From MGBC114079 sp964531385 (GTDB lineage: Bacteria > Bacillota > Clostridia > Lachnospirales > CAG-274): a stretch of DNA of 64,000 nt. Under the pieces are notes generated by a model. The model had not been told where the DNA came from and did no database searches. It saw nothing but the letters and a program-made list of their open reading frames with translations. Location of the stretch: positions 62,001-126,000 of the forward strand of contig CAZHGC010000003.1 of assembly GCA_964531385.1 (NCBI GenBank), read 5' to 3'. Shown piece by piece: positions 43,502 through 51,526 of this stretch (the stretch's first letter is position 1; each line of letters begins with the position of its first letter). A program made the position numbers and the translations under genes.

Positions 43502-44668
43502 TTAAAGTTTACAAAGAATTATACTTATATCATCTTTTTCGAATTTATTTTTTTCGTTATAGTCATAAAATTCATCGAGGATACTTTTTATTATATCACC
43601 CAGAGAATCTCCGTATTTTTGAGTGTTGGTTTTTAGGCAAATTTTAATTTTTTCGCTGAATTTATCAGGTTCTTCTTTATAGAAAAAGTCTGACAAACCG
43701 TCTGTGTGGAAGAGGAGATAATCGCCGGGGGAATATTCCATTTCTTTTATTTCATAGGACGAATCATTCATAAGACCGATTGGAATTCCGCCGATTTCAA
43801 GCTCATAGACAGAGTTATTTTTATTATCAACGAACACAGGATAAACCTGACCTGCGTTTGAATATGAGATTGTGTAATTTGCCGTATCGATTATTGCATA
43901 GAACATACAGACATACATTTCATTTCCGGTATGTTTGAAAATTCTGTAAAACTGGTTGTTCATTTCTTTTAAAAGGGAGTTTGGGGAATGATAGTTTGAA
44001 ACGGTTGTGTCAAACATCATTGACATTGTTGCGGTTAGAAGAGCGGCAGATATGCCATGCCCCGAAACGTCACCTATTGCAAGACCTATCAAGTTATCGT
44101 CAAGTTCGGTTACGCTGTAGAAATCGCCCCCAACTTCGAGAGCAGGGAGATATTTACTTAAAATTTTTGTTCCGTTTATTGTCATATCGATTTTTCGAAT
44201 AATTGAGCGTTGAACCTGCCTTGCTGTTTTCAGCTGGAACTCGATAAGTTCGTTTTTTTCTTTTAATTCTTCATATTGAGTTTGGAGCCTGTCGCTTAAA
44301 TGTTTTACTCTTAGAAGAGATTTTATTTTTGCAAGAAAAATTGTTCCGTCAAAAATTTTTGATATATAGTCGTCAATTCCGGAATATACACACCTTAAAA
44401 GGATATCTTTTGTTTCAACGGCTATAAGCATCAGAACCGGAATATATTTTGTTTCGGCGTTTGATTTTAATTTTTTGCATATATCGAAACCGCTCATATC
44501 GGAAAAATCCGTATCTATTATTATGAGGTCCGGTTTAATCATTTCTATTTTTGCAAGAGCGACTTTTCCAGAGTTTGCTGTGTATGTTTCAAAATTTGAG
44601 TCGGAAAGGAGTTTTCCGATTAAATCAACTGTTTTTTCATTTCCGTCTGCGATTAAAATTTTATCCAT
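43502..44668 (-). CDS. response-regulator receiver fused to PP2C (SpoIIE-type) phosphatase
   Basis: 388 residues. N-terminal receiver domain with phosphoacceptor Asp in IIIDTDFSDMSGFD (about residue 52), a coiled-coil linker (about 125-155), then a PP2C/SpoIIE phosphatase with all metal-binding Asp motifs: GGDFYSV, GDVSGHGISAALL, HTDGLSDF and DDISIIL. It should dephosphorylate a STAS antagonist in response to an upstream histidine kinase. The start at 44668 lies 8 bp inside the preceding anti-sigma gene, implying coupling. No histidine kinase is nearby. Confidence 0.92.
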   Translation of the reverse strand: MDKILIADGNEKTVDLIGKLLSDSNFETYTANSGKVALAKIEMIKPDLIIIDTDFSDMSGFDICKKLKSNAETKYIPVLMLIAVETKDILLRCVYSGIDDYISKIFDGTIFLAKIKSLLRVKHLSDRLQTQYEELKEKNELIEFQLKTARQVQRSIIRKIDMTINGTKILSKYLPALEVGGDFYSVTELDDNLIGLAIGDVSGHGISAALLTATMSMMFDTTVSNYHSPNSLLKEMNNQFYRIFKHTGNEMYVCMFYAIIDTANYTISYSNAGQVYPVFVDNKNNSVYELEIGGIPIGLMNDSSYEIKEMEYSPGDYLLFHTDGLSDFFYKEEPDKFSEKIKICLKTNTQKYGDSLGDIIKSILDEFYDYNEKNKFEKDDISIILCKL

Positions 44669-45086
44669 CAAACTCCACCTTTTTGCAGAATTTTATGGTA
44701 CTTCCGTTTGTATCGAAATCGAGGCTATCTACAAGAGATTTTACAAGTTTTATTCCTCTTCCTGTTTCGAGAAATAGGTTTTCTTGGCTACAATTTACGT
44801 TTATAATGTGTTCATAATCGAACCCAAGACCTTCATCGGAAACGGCGGAAATTACGGTTTTGTCGTTTATGGTTATTGACAGAGAAACTGTTTTTGCATC
44901 ATCTTTTTTATTTCCATGTATGACGGCGTTAAACAAAAGCTCACAGAATATAAGTTTGAATTCCATAAGCTCATCATCTCCGAGTTTTGGAAAGTTGTTT
45001 TTTAAGAATGTTAGGGAATTGTCGACTATGTCATTTACTTTATATATATCACTTTGGAAGGATATATTAAATTTATTTTTAACCAT
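44661..45086 (-). CDS. anti-sigma-factor-type serine kinase (RsbW/SpoIIAB-like)
   Basis: 141 residues of a GHKL ATPase fold. N-box ELLFNAVIHGN (Asn53), G1 box DEGLGFD (Asp84-Gly88) and G2 box GRGIKLV (109-115) are all intact, so it should bind ATP and phosphorylate a STAS protein. RsbW homologues also hold a sigma factor inactive. The likely substrate is the STAS protein at 45535. 60 bp separates it from the degenerate paralogue upstream. Confidence 0.9.
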   Translation of the reverse strand: MVKNKFNISFQSDIYKVNDIVDNSLTFLKNNFPKLGDDELMEFKLIFCELLFNAVIHGNKKDDAKTVSLSITINDKTVISAVSDEGLGFDYEHIINVNCSQENLFLETGRGIKLVKSLVDSLDFDTNGSTIKFCKKVEFDG

Positions 45087-45146
45087 AAATGCCTCCCTCC
45101 TTTGATTTAAACGTTTATTTACAGACTAAACAAACGCAAATCCGGA

Positions 45147-45542
45147 TTATTCTTCAAAAGAAGTTTGAACGTGATTTTTTGATATAACCATATTGAAAAT
45201 TCCATTGTCACAAGTTATTGTTGTTGTATCCATAAGAGCTTTTATAACCAAAAGGCTCATTTCTTCTTTATCGATTTTTATATTTTCTTTGTTGTCAACG
45301 GAAATTGAAATTGTTATATTATCATTTGACAACGTAAATTCAATTTTGAAATTTCTTTCTTTTTCGGAAGAATATTTTTTTATTATATATGTGCAAGCTT
45401 CCGAAACGGCAACTTTTATATCTTCGATTTCTTCTATATCGAAATTTAAGCGATTTGCAACGGAAGATGCGGTTAATCTTGCGGCGGAAACATATGCCGC
45501 ATTTACGGGCAACGTTAATTTTATTTGTTCGCTGCTATTCAT
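45147..45542 (-). CDS. degenerate anti-sigma-type ATPase homologue
   Basis: 131 residues aligned with RsbW/SpoIIAB. The N-box reads SEACTYIIKK where the family has SEACTN: the Mg-ATP-binding Asn is Tyr52. The DxGxG and GxGxG boxes are missing. It is therefore unlikely to bind ATP or act as a kinase and may be a decoy, a scaffold or a partner-binding module. Its start overlaps the end of the STAS gene by 8 bp, so it is translated with it. Order in the operon: STAS, this protein, the intact kinase, the phosphatase. Confidence 0.8.
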   Translation of the reverse strand: MNSSEQIKLTLPVNAAYVSAARLTASSVANRLNFDIEEIEDIKVAVSEACTYIIKKYSSEKERNFKIEFTLSNDNITISISVDNKENIKIDKEEMSLLVIKALMDTTTITCDNGIFNMVISKNHVQTSFEE

Positions 45543-45864
45543 TTAAATCACCTTCTATTACAAATACTTTATCCAAATTTGTTATTTTGAAGAGTTTGGA
45601 TAAGCTTGGTTTTAAATTTTGGAAATAGATAGATTTATCAAATTCTTTTGTTTTTTTCAAAACAGCAATTAATGCACCCAAGCCTGTGCTGTCGATATAT
45701 GTAAGTTTTTTGCATTCAATCCTTATGTCGAGAGGTTTTTCTTCTATAAGCTCGATGAGTTTTGTTTTCATTTCGGAAGAATTGAAAATGTCAACCTCAC
45801 CTGCAATATCAATTAACCAACATTCAGGATTTTCAGATAATTTTGAAGTCATAGAAAAATCCAT
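45535..45864 (-). CDS. STAS-domain anti-anti-sigma factor
   Basis: 109 residues. A STAS domain with the phosphorylatable serine in YIDSTGLGAL (Ser59). Unphosphorylated, such proteins bind the anti-sigma kinase and free its target; the kinase and the PP2C phosphatase toggle the serine. Start is ATG behind GGAGG; a longer frame to 45906 lacks a site. First gene of a four-gene partner-switching operon that contains no sigma factor gene. Confidence 0.92.
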   Translation of the reverse strand: MDFSMTSKLSENPECWLIDIAGEVDIFNSSEMKTKLIELIEEKPLDIRIECKKLTYIDSTGLGALIAVLKKTKEFDKSIYFQNLKPSLSKLFKITNLDKVFVIEGDLNE

Positions 45865-46208
45865 TTTTATCGCCTCCTTAGCTGTTTTTTGAGAAACACC
45901 GTACAAGTTGAAAATTATTTTATTTGAATTATACAGTGCTTATCTTTATTATATCACAAATTTCCAAATATATAAATAATTTAATGGAAGAAATATAAAA
46001 AATATGATAAAATATTTTAAGGCGATACCGCAGATTATAATTTTACAATTTTGTCGCATATTTTTTTTGTTACTGAGTTTAATTTTATTATAGATTTTAA
46101 TTGGACAATGGTATATGAAATTTATTTTATCGATTAGGCTGTAGTATTACCAATTATGGACAAATTACATTTTTGTTAAAATTATTACAACGATTTTGGA
46201 GGCAGAGT
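45865..46208. other. divergent spacer between STAS operon and pheA
   Basis: 344 A+T-rich bases. Two TATAAT-like elements face left (about 45928-45933 and 45948-45953) but neither has a matching -35. No convincing rightward promoter for pheA was found, and no RNA or repeat is recognised. Confidence 0.4.
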
Positions 46209-47033
46209 ATGAAAATTGGTTATTTGGGGCCACAGGGCACTTTTAGCGAGCAAGCTGCATTAAAAATATCGAAGGGACAGGAGATAATTCCTTTTCAAAG
46301 CATATGGGACGTTATTGAAAGCGTTGATACGGGGAAAACCGACAAAGGCGTTGTTCCGATTGAAAATTCAACGGAGGGCTGTATAAACATTACTGTTGAC
46401 AGTATGATTTTTGATACAAATCTTTTTATTGAGGGGCAAATAAATCTTCCTGTTGAGCAAAATATGATGATAAACAAAGCGACAGAGGGCAAGGAGATTA
46501 AAAAAATATTTTCCCACCCTCAAGGCATTGCTCAATGCAGATTATTTCTTCAGCAAAATTATCCAAACGCAGAGATGATTAACGTTAATTCAACAGCGGG
46601 CGGAGGAAAATTTGTTAAAGAATCTGACGAACCTTGGGCGGCGATTGGGCTTTCGAGAGTTGCCGAGCTTTATGATTTGAAAATTATTCACAAAGCAATT
46701 CAGGACAACTGCGAAAATTTTACTCAATTTGCTGTTTTATCAAAAAACGACACAACAAAAAATCTTAATTCTGAAAAAATTTCTTTGGCTTTTTCAACTT
46801 CCAACGAACCCGGTGCACTTTGGAAAGTATTAAATATTTTTGATATTTGGGATTTGAACCTTACAAAAATTGTTTCAAGGCCTATGAGGAACAAATCGGG
46901 CGAATATGTTTTTTTTGTTGACCTTCAAGGAAACGCTTTGTCTGAAGATATAGAAAATTGTCTTGCAATGGTTAGGCGAAAAACGTCATTTTTTAAAAAT
47001 TTAGGTGCTTATCCTGTATACGACTATCGTTGA
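46209..47033 (+). CDS. pheA: prephenate dehydratase
   Basis: 274 residues. It converts prephenate to phenylpyruvate in phenylalanine synthesis. Motifs: IGYLGPQGTFSEQAAL at the start, GVVPIENSTEGC (catalytic Thr region follows in VNSTAGGGKFV), and FTQFAVL; the C-terminal ~75 residues form an ACT domain with EPGALWKVLNIFD and the ESRP-like IVSRPMR, which binds phenylalanine for feedback control. ATG after GGAGGCAG. No chorismate mutase is fused and no other aromatic pathway gene is adjacent. Confidence 0.95.
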   Translation: MKIGYLGPQGTFSEQAALKISKGQEIIPFQSIWDVIESVDTGKTDKGVVPIENSTEGCINITVDSMIFDTNLFIEGQINLPVEQNMMINKATEGKEIKKIFSHPQGIAQCRLFLQQNYPNAEMINVNSTAGGGKFVKESDEPWAAIGLSRVAELYDLKIIHKAIQDNCENFTQFAVLSKNDTTKNLNSEKISLAFSTSNEPGALWKVLNIFDIWDLNLTKIVSRPMRNKSGEYVFFVDLQGNALSEDIENCLAMVRRKTSFFKNLGAYPVYDYR

Positions 47034-47058
47034 AATATAATAAACTTTGTGTTATAAT
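47030..47058 (+). promoter_or_regulatory. promoter of the mazG-like/gdpP/rplI operon
   Basis: TTGAAA (47030-47035) overlaps the pheA stop codon; TATAAT (47053-47058) follows after 17 bp. Confidence 0.75.
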
Positions 47059-47156
47059 GGATTTGGCAGAATTTTTGCCGATATGTGCTTTGCAAAAATT
47101 TGGGGATTTTTACAAGGCAACGATAATACATAAGATGAAATTTGGGGGAATTTTTT

Positions 47157-47468
47157 ATGGGAGCGGTTCAGGATTTTGACATTACAAAAAACATAAAGCT
47201 TATAGAAATGTTGAAGTGTCAGTTACTTACGAACATAGCTGATTTATGCACAAATCTTTCAAAGGACGAATCGGATTTGAACGAAAGAGGGGAAATCCTT
47301 TCAGATTTGCTTATAATAACATATATGCTTGCAAATCGTCTTGGTTTTTCATATGGAAGCATAGACATTAAAGCAGTTAAGAAGCTTAAATTTGGTATTC
47401 TTGACGAAACTCAATTTATGCACAAGGATATGTCTTCTCTTCTCAGGCATTTATACCGAGAGTTTTAA
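47157..47468 (+). CDS. MazG-like small protein
   Basis: 103 residues, mostly alpha-helical. The pattern IKLIEMLKCQLLTNIADLC near the N-terminus followed by a second helix (ILSDLLIITYMLANRLGFS) resembles short MazG-like proteins of Clostridia that sit beside gdpP; the acidic nucleotide-binding motifs of true MazG are not obvious, so enzyme activity is unproven. ATG preceded by GGGGGAA; a TTG five codons earlier is less likely. gdpP starts 12 bp downstream. Confidence 0.6.
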   Translation: MGAVQDFDITKNIKLIEMLKCQLLTNIADLCTNLSKDESDLNERGEILSDLLIITYMLANRLGFSYGSIDIKAVKKLKFGILDETQFMHKDMSSLLRHLYREF

Positions 47469-47480
47469 GGAGTTTTAGTT

Positions 47481-49232
47481 ATGATAAAAAATATGGATAG
47501 CAACGAATATCTTTTTCCTCACATTATAATCGACTCATCTCTTAATATAATTCATTCGAACCACAAATTTGACGAAGAGTTTGGAATTAAGGAAAACAAA
47601 AAATACGAATTGAAATTGAGCGATTTAATTCAAGAATATAATCCCGAAATAAAAGAGCAAAAAGCTGTTATTCGGGCTAAATGCTATAAAGTTTTTACAA
47701 CTTTGGTTGAACCGCAAGATTTGAATGTTTCTTATTATAATGTTTTTCTGATTGAAAACGATTGTTCTTTGCACAATGAATGTGAACTTAACAAAGTTGC
47801 GGTTGGCCTTATTTTTATAGACAATTATACGGAAGTTCTTGACGGTGTTGAAGATGTTAAACACCCTCTTTTGACAGCTTTAATTGACCGAAAAATAAAT
47901 TCTATGGCTTTTAACATTGGCGGAATTGTTAAAAAGCTTGAAAAGGATAAATATATTTTTATTTTTTCGCAAGACAAGCTTCAATATTTGAAAGAAAACA
48001 AATTTCCTATTTTGGACAAAATTCGTGAAATTGATATGGGAAATAAGCTTCCTGTTACTTTGAGCATTGGAATTGGAATAAACGGGGCAACTCTTAACCA
48101 ATCTATGGAATTTGCACGTGCTGCAATAGACCTTGCTCTTAGCCGAGGCGGGGACCAAGTTCTTATAAAAGATATTGACGAATATTCATTTTTTGGCGGA
48201 AACTCAAAGGAAGTTAACATAAACACACGTGTTAGAGCGAGGGTTAAAGCTTTTGCTTTGACTGATTTAATTCAAGAATCTTCAAATGTTTTGATAATGG
48301 GGCATAAAAATTCAGACCTTGATTGTATTGGGTCGGAAATTGGTGTTTATAAAATTGTTACTGCGATTGGAAAAGAATGCAACATTGTTTTGAACAAAAT
48401 AACAACGAGCATAAAATCATTTTATGACAGGTTGCTTGACGAAACAGATTATGCCGAAACAGCTTTTATAAACAGCGATGAGGCACTTATGAAGGTTAAG
48501 GAAAACACATTATTGATAATTGTTGATACCTATAAACAAAGCATTTGCGAATTTCCGGACCTTATTGACAGGGCAAAGAAAATTGTTGTTTTTGACCACC
48601 ACAGAAAGGGTGCGGAATTTATTGAAAATGCTGTTTTGACATATCACGAGCCATATGCCTCATCAACTTGCGAACTTATAACGGAAATGTTTCTTTATAT
48701 GAACAAAGAAATTTCGCTTTCTGACGTTGAGGCAGACGGTCTTTTGGCGGGAATAACCGTTGATACAAAGAATTTTGCTTTTAAAACAGGCACGAAAACT
48801 TTTGAGGCGGCGGCATATCTTAAAAGAAAAGGTGCTGACACAATCAGAGTTAAAATGCTTTTTCAAAATTCCATTGAATATTATACACTTAAAGCAAAAG
48901 TTATTGAAGGAACAGAGATGTTTAACAGAAATATGGCAATTGCCATTTCCAAATCGAACATTGAAAATCCGCCACTTCTTGCGGCTCAAGTTTCGGACGA
49001 ACTTTTAAACATTAAAGGCATTGAGGCATCTTTTGTTCTTTGTCAAAACGAAAACAGAATAAATATAAGTGCAAGAAGTCTTGGAAAAATAAATGTTCAA
49101 ATAATTATGGAAAAGCTTGGCGGGGGAGGTCACCAGACTGTTTCTGCTGCACAGATTAACGAACACGATATGGACAAAGCTATTATTATGCTTAAAACGG
49201 CAATAAACGAATATTTACAGGAGGTAAAATAA
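47481..49232 (+). CDS. GdpP-type DHH phosphodiesterase without membrane helices
   Basis: 583 residues: PAS-like domain (about 8-105), degenerate GGDEF (about 110-240), then DHH and DHHA1 domains. DHH motifs are kept: GHKNSDLDCIG (about 273-283), VDTYKQ, DHHRKG (about 373) and GGGGH near the C-terminus. GdpP hydrolyses the essential second messenger cyclic di-AMP and is normally anchored by two N-terminal helices; here the protein begins directly with the PAS region, so it should be soluble. It ends exactly one base before rplI, matching the usual gdpP-rplI order. Confidence 0.9.
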   Translation: MIKNMDSNEYLFPHIIIDSSLNIIHSNHKFDEEFGIKENKKYELKLSDLIQEYNPEIKEQKAVIRAKCYKVFTTLVEPQDLNVSYYNVFLIENDCSLHNECELNKVAVGLIFIDNYTEVLDGVEDVKHPLLTALIDRKINSMAFNIGGIVKKLEKDKYIFIFSQDKLQYLKENKFPILDKIREIDMGNKLPVTLSIGIGINGATLNQSMEFARAAIDLALSRGGDQVLIKDIDEYSFFGGNSKEVNINTRVRARVKAFALTDLIQESSNVLIMGHKNSDLDCIGSEIGVYKIVTAIGKECNIVLNKITTSIKSFYDRLLDETDYAETAFINSDEALMKVKENTLLIIVDTYKQSICEFPDLIDRAKKIVVFDHHRKGAEFIENAVLTYHEPYASSTCELITEMFLYMNKEISLSDVEADGLLAGITVDTKNFAFKTGTKTFEAAAYLKRKGADTIRVKMLFQNSIEYYTLKAKVIEGTEMFNRNMAIAISKSNIENPPLLAAQVSDELLNIKGIEASFVLCQNENRINISARSLGKINVQIIMEKLGGGGHQTVSAAQINEHDMDKAIIMLKTAINEYLQEVK

Positions 49233-49682
49233 ATGAAAGTTATATTATTGGAAGATATTAAAGGTGTTGGAAAAAAAGACCAAATTATAAATGCGAGCGA
49301 CGGATATGCAAGAAATTTCCTTTTTGCAAAAAACAAAGCTCTTGAGGCAACTCCGAACAATTTAAAGCAACTTGAAAACAAGAAAAAAGCTGAAGAGGCG
49401 AAAAAGGCGGAAGAACTTGCGAATGCAAAAGAACTTAGTGCAAAAATTGAAGAGCTTTCGGTTACGGTTGCTGTTAAAACAGGCGACAACGGCAAAATTT
49501 TCGGTTCGGTTACGAACAAGGAAATTGGCTCGGCACTTAAAGAGCAACACAATATTGACATTGACAAAAAGAAAATTGTTATAAACGATGCAATAAAAGC
49601 TATTGGCGAAAAAACTGTTGATGTTAAACTTCATTCAAAAGTTACCGCAAAGCTTACGGTTAAAATTGTTTCGGATAAATAA
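49233..49682 (+). CDS. rplI: 50S ribosomal protein L9
   Basis: 149 residues. The N-terminal L9 signature (MKVILLEDIKGVGKKDQI, then GYARNFL) is followed by the long connecting helix rich in Lys, Glu and Ala and the C-terminal rRNA-binding domain. The ATG abuts the gdpP stop codon, with AGGAGG inside gdpP. In Firmicutes dnaB (replicative helicase) often follows; here the operon ends in a terminator instead. Confidence 0.97.
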   Translation: MKVILLEDIKGVGKKDQIINASDGYARNFLFAKNKALEATPNNLKQLENKKKAEEAKKAEELANAKELSAKIEELSVTVAVKTGDNGKIFGSVTNKEIGSALKEQHNIDIDKKKIVINDAIKAIGEKTVDVKLHSKVTAKLTVKIVSDK

Positions 49683-49693
49683 CATTTTTAATA

Positions 49694-49728
49694 TTGGGAA
49701 TGAGATTCTCCCAAAGGGATAAAACCCT
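49694..49728 (+). other. two small hairpins after rplI
   Basis: TTGGGA/TCCCAA (49694-49714) and AGGG/CCCT (49715-49728) lie in tandem before the rplI terminator. No known RNA family recognised. Confidence 0.35.
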
Positions 49729-49738
49729 AAACTGCATT

Positions 49739-49790
49739 AAAGCCGATGACTTCTACTGATTATTTTTACGCAGAAATTGTCGGCTTTTTT
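49739..49790 (+). terminator. terminator of the rplI operon
   Basis: AAAGCCGA pairs with TCGGCTTT over a long partly folded loop and is followed by a T-run. The 49790-50033 gap beyond it holds nothing else recognisable. Confidence 0.65.
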
Positions 49791-50033
49791 GATTTTTGCG
49801 ATTTTGGAAGGTTTTGCAATTATGTTGACAAGTGTTTTATATTGTTTGGTGTTGTATGTATAGATGATTTTTGTACTCATTTGTTTATAAAAATAAATAT
49901 TTGGAATATGATTTGTGAGGTTGTTTTATATGTTTTTGGGAAGAGGCGAAGAATGGTAGGTATATTTTTCAAATAATAGAAATGGAATATTGTTAGTTTA
50001 TCAAATATTTTCAATGTTTATTTGGAGGATATT

Positions 50034-50588
50034 ATGAAATTGAAAACAGAATGTATTACTGAAAATTATCGCTTTTGGAAAGAAGTTAATTTTCTTGCAA
50101 AAGAAGCGTTTCCGCCTGAAGAATATATTGCACCGACAAAGCTTGTTGAAATGGCAAAGGAAGAAGATTTTGATTTTTTTGATTTAACAGATGACGGCTT
50201 ATTTGTTGGATTTGCGGTTGTTAAAATTTATAAAAATTTGGCATATCTTTTCTTTTTGGCGATAGAACATTTTCAACGTTCAAGAGGATATGGAAGTTGT
50301 GCTCTTGAAACTGTTAGGGAGAAATATCCGAACAAAAAGCAAGTTGTTGATTTTGAAATGCTTGACGAAAAAGCTGACAACAGCGAACAGAGGACAAAGC
50401 GAAGGGATTTTTATTTGCGAAACGGATATAAAGAAATAGGGTTGTTTTTGTCATATTTTGGCGTTGATTATGAAGTTTTTTGTATGAACGAAGATTTTGA
50501 CGTTGAAGAATTTAAAGAAATGATGAAGACAATTCAAGTTGAGGGATTTGACCCGAGATATTTTGGAAAAGAGATGTTGCAATTGTAA
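50034..50588 (+). CDS. GNAT-family N-acetyltransferase (paralogue)
   Basis: 184 residues. The acetyl-CoA loop is RSRGYGSCAL (about residue 83), followed by VVDFEMLDEKADN, EQRTKRRDFYLRNGY and FGVDYEVF, the same order of elements seen in the GNAT at 8023-8613. ATG is preceded by GGAGG; the upstream TTG at 50022 is less likely. Function unknown. It stands alone between the rplI terminator and a gene-poor 285-bp spacer in which nothing is recognised. Confidence 0.85.
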   Translation: MKLKTECITENYRFWKEVNFLAKEAFPPEEYIAPTKLVEMAKEEDFDFFDLTDDGLFVGFAVVKIYKNLAYLFFLAIEHFQRSRGYGSCALETVREKYPNKKQVVDFEMLDEKADNSEQRTKRRDFYLRNGYKEIGLFLSYFGVDYEVFCMNEDFDVEEFKEMMKTIQVEGFDPRYFGKEMLQL

Positions 50589-50873
50589 TTTTACGTTTTT
50601 TTGCAGTTTAACGGCAAAGCGGTTGAATATGGGAATTGTTTTTGGTTCTCAAATTCTTCTGCTTTTTTAGTGGGAACAACAAATTAGGCAATATCTTAAT
50701 TTTGTTAAAAAGCGGATACGTTGTTTTGCGAATGTTTGATGCGGGAAATTTAAATCAATTTTAATGACAAATTACAGCTTGTACCGTTATTTTTTTTAAA
50801 ATTCAGTCATTTTTTTTATTTTGCATCATAGTATAATTGTGTAACAAATATTTTTCTTTAGGAGGGTTTATTT

Positions 50874-51047
50874 ATGAATTGTAATGGAAACAGCCTTATT
50901 TGGATTTTACTTATTTGTATGCTTTCACAAGGTGGCTGCGGAAACGGTTGTGGCTGTGGAAACGACAGCTCGATGTTAATTCTTCTTCTCTTTATCATTA
51001 TGTTCTCAAACGGAGGAATTGGTTGCGGAATTTGTGAAGCAAAATAG
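50874..51047 (+). CDS. small Cys/Gly-rich hydrophobic protein
   Basis: 57 residues, too short for a standard ORF cutoff but with an excellent AGGAGGG site. Two hydrophobic stretches (LIWILLICML and SMLILLLFIIMF) flank a GGCGNGCGCGND core, and the C-terminus is GIGCGICEAK; eight Cys in all. This resembles small high-cysteine, sporulation-associated or membrane-inserted peptides common in Clostridia and Bacilli. A TATAAT at about 50832 could be its -10, with no clear -35. Function unknown. Confidence 0.65.
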   Translation: MNCNGNSLIWILLICMLSQGGCGNGCGCGNDSSMLILLLFIIMFSNGGIGCGICEAK

Positions 51048-51172
51048 TTTGCTTTCAAATTTGCAAAATTAAAAAAACATTTTCATAAAAATAAAAACAA
51101 CCAATGCTATTGGTTAAAACATACAAAAGTGTGACGAAAGCTTGGTTTAACGGCTTGTCAAAAATAAAAGCT

Positions 51173-51227
51173 TTGCTTATATCAAATTTGCAAAATGCAA
51201 ACGATATAATGCAAAGTTTTTTTATTT
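51173..51227 (+). terminator. terminator after the Cys-rich gene
   Basis: CTTTGC ... TATATC pairs with GATATA ... GCAAAG (one bulge), enclosing a TGC/GCA mini-stem, followed by a T-run. A further hairpin ACCAATGCTATTGGT lies at about 51099-51113. Confidence 0.7.
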
Positions 51228-51304
51228 TTACAAAACGGTTTTGTTAAATTATTTTTATAATATTAAGTTTCTTTTAAGAAACATACTCGGGAGGAAATTT
51301 CAAA

Positions 51305-51460
51305 ATGAGAGAAGAATTTAAAGAATATTACAATGGCTTTAAGCAAGGCATTTGGTGCAAAGGTGAATATTGTCATAATCCTGACATTTGGAGCACAGAC
51401 GGCAAAAAGGAAGTTTATGTTTCTGAACTTTTTTTGGATATTAGTCTTATGGTTGTTTAA
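51305..51460 (+). CDS. small hypothetical protein
   Basis: 51 residues, below the usual length cutoff, starting at ATG with GGGAGGAAA 9 nt upstream. The protein begins MREEFKEYYNGFKQGIWCKG, has two Cys (W-C-K-G-E-Y-C), and ends hydrophobic (ELFLDISLMVV). It has no match to a known family. Its own terminator-bounded upstream region and good ribosome site support real translation. Confidence 0.55.
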   Translation: MREEFKEYYNGFKQGIWCKGEYCHNPDIWSTDGKKEVYVSELFLDISLMVV

Positions 51461-51526
51461 AGTGTCAAATTAAATTTTTTTTGCATATTATATTAATTAA
51501 TAGAGCATACAAGGAGTTGGCTGTTA

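Noticed and set aside
49746..49976. 76-residue rightward ORF after rplI
   Set aside because: It begins inside the rplI terminator and has no ribosome binding site or recognisable domain.
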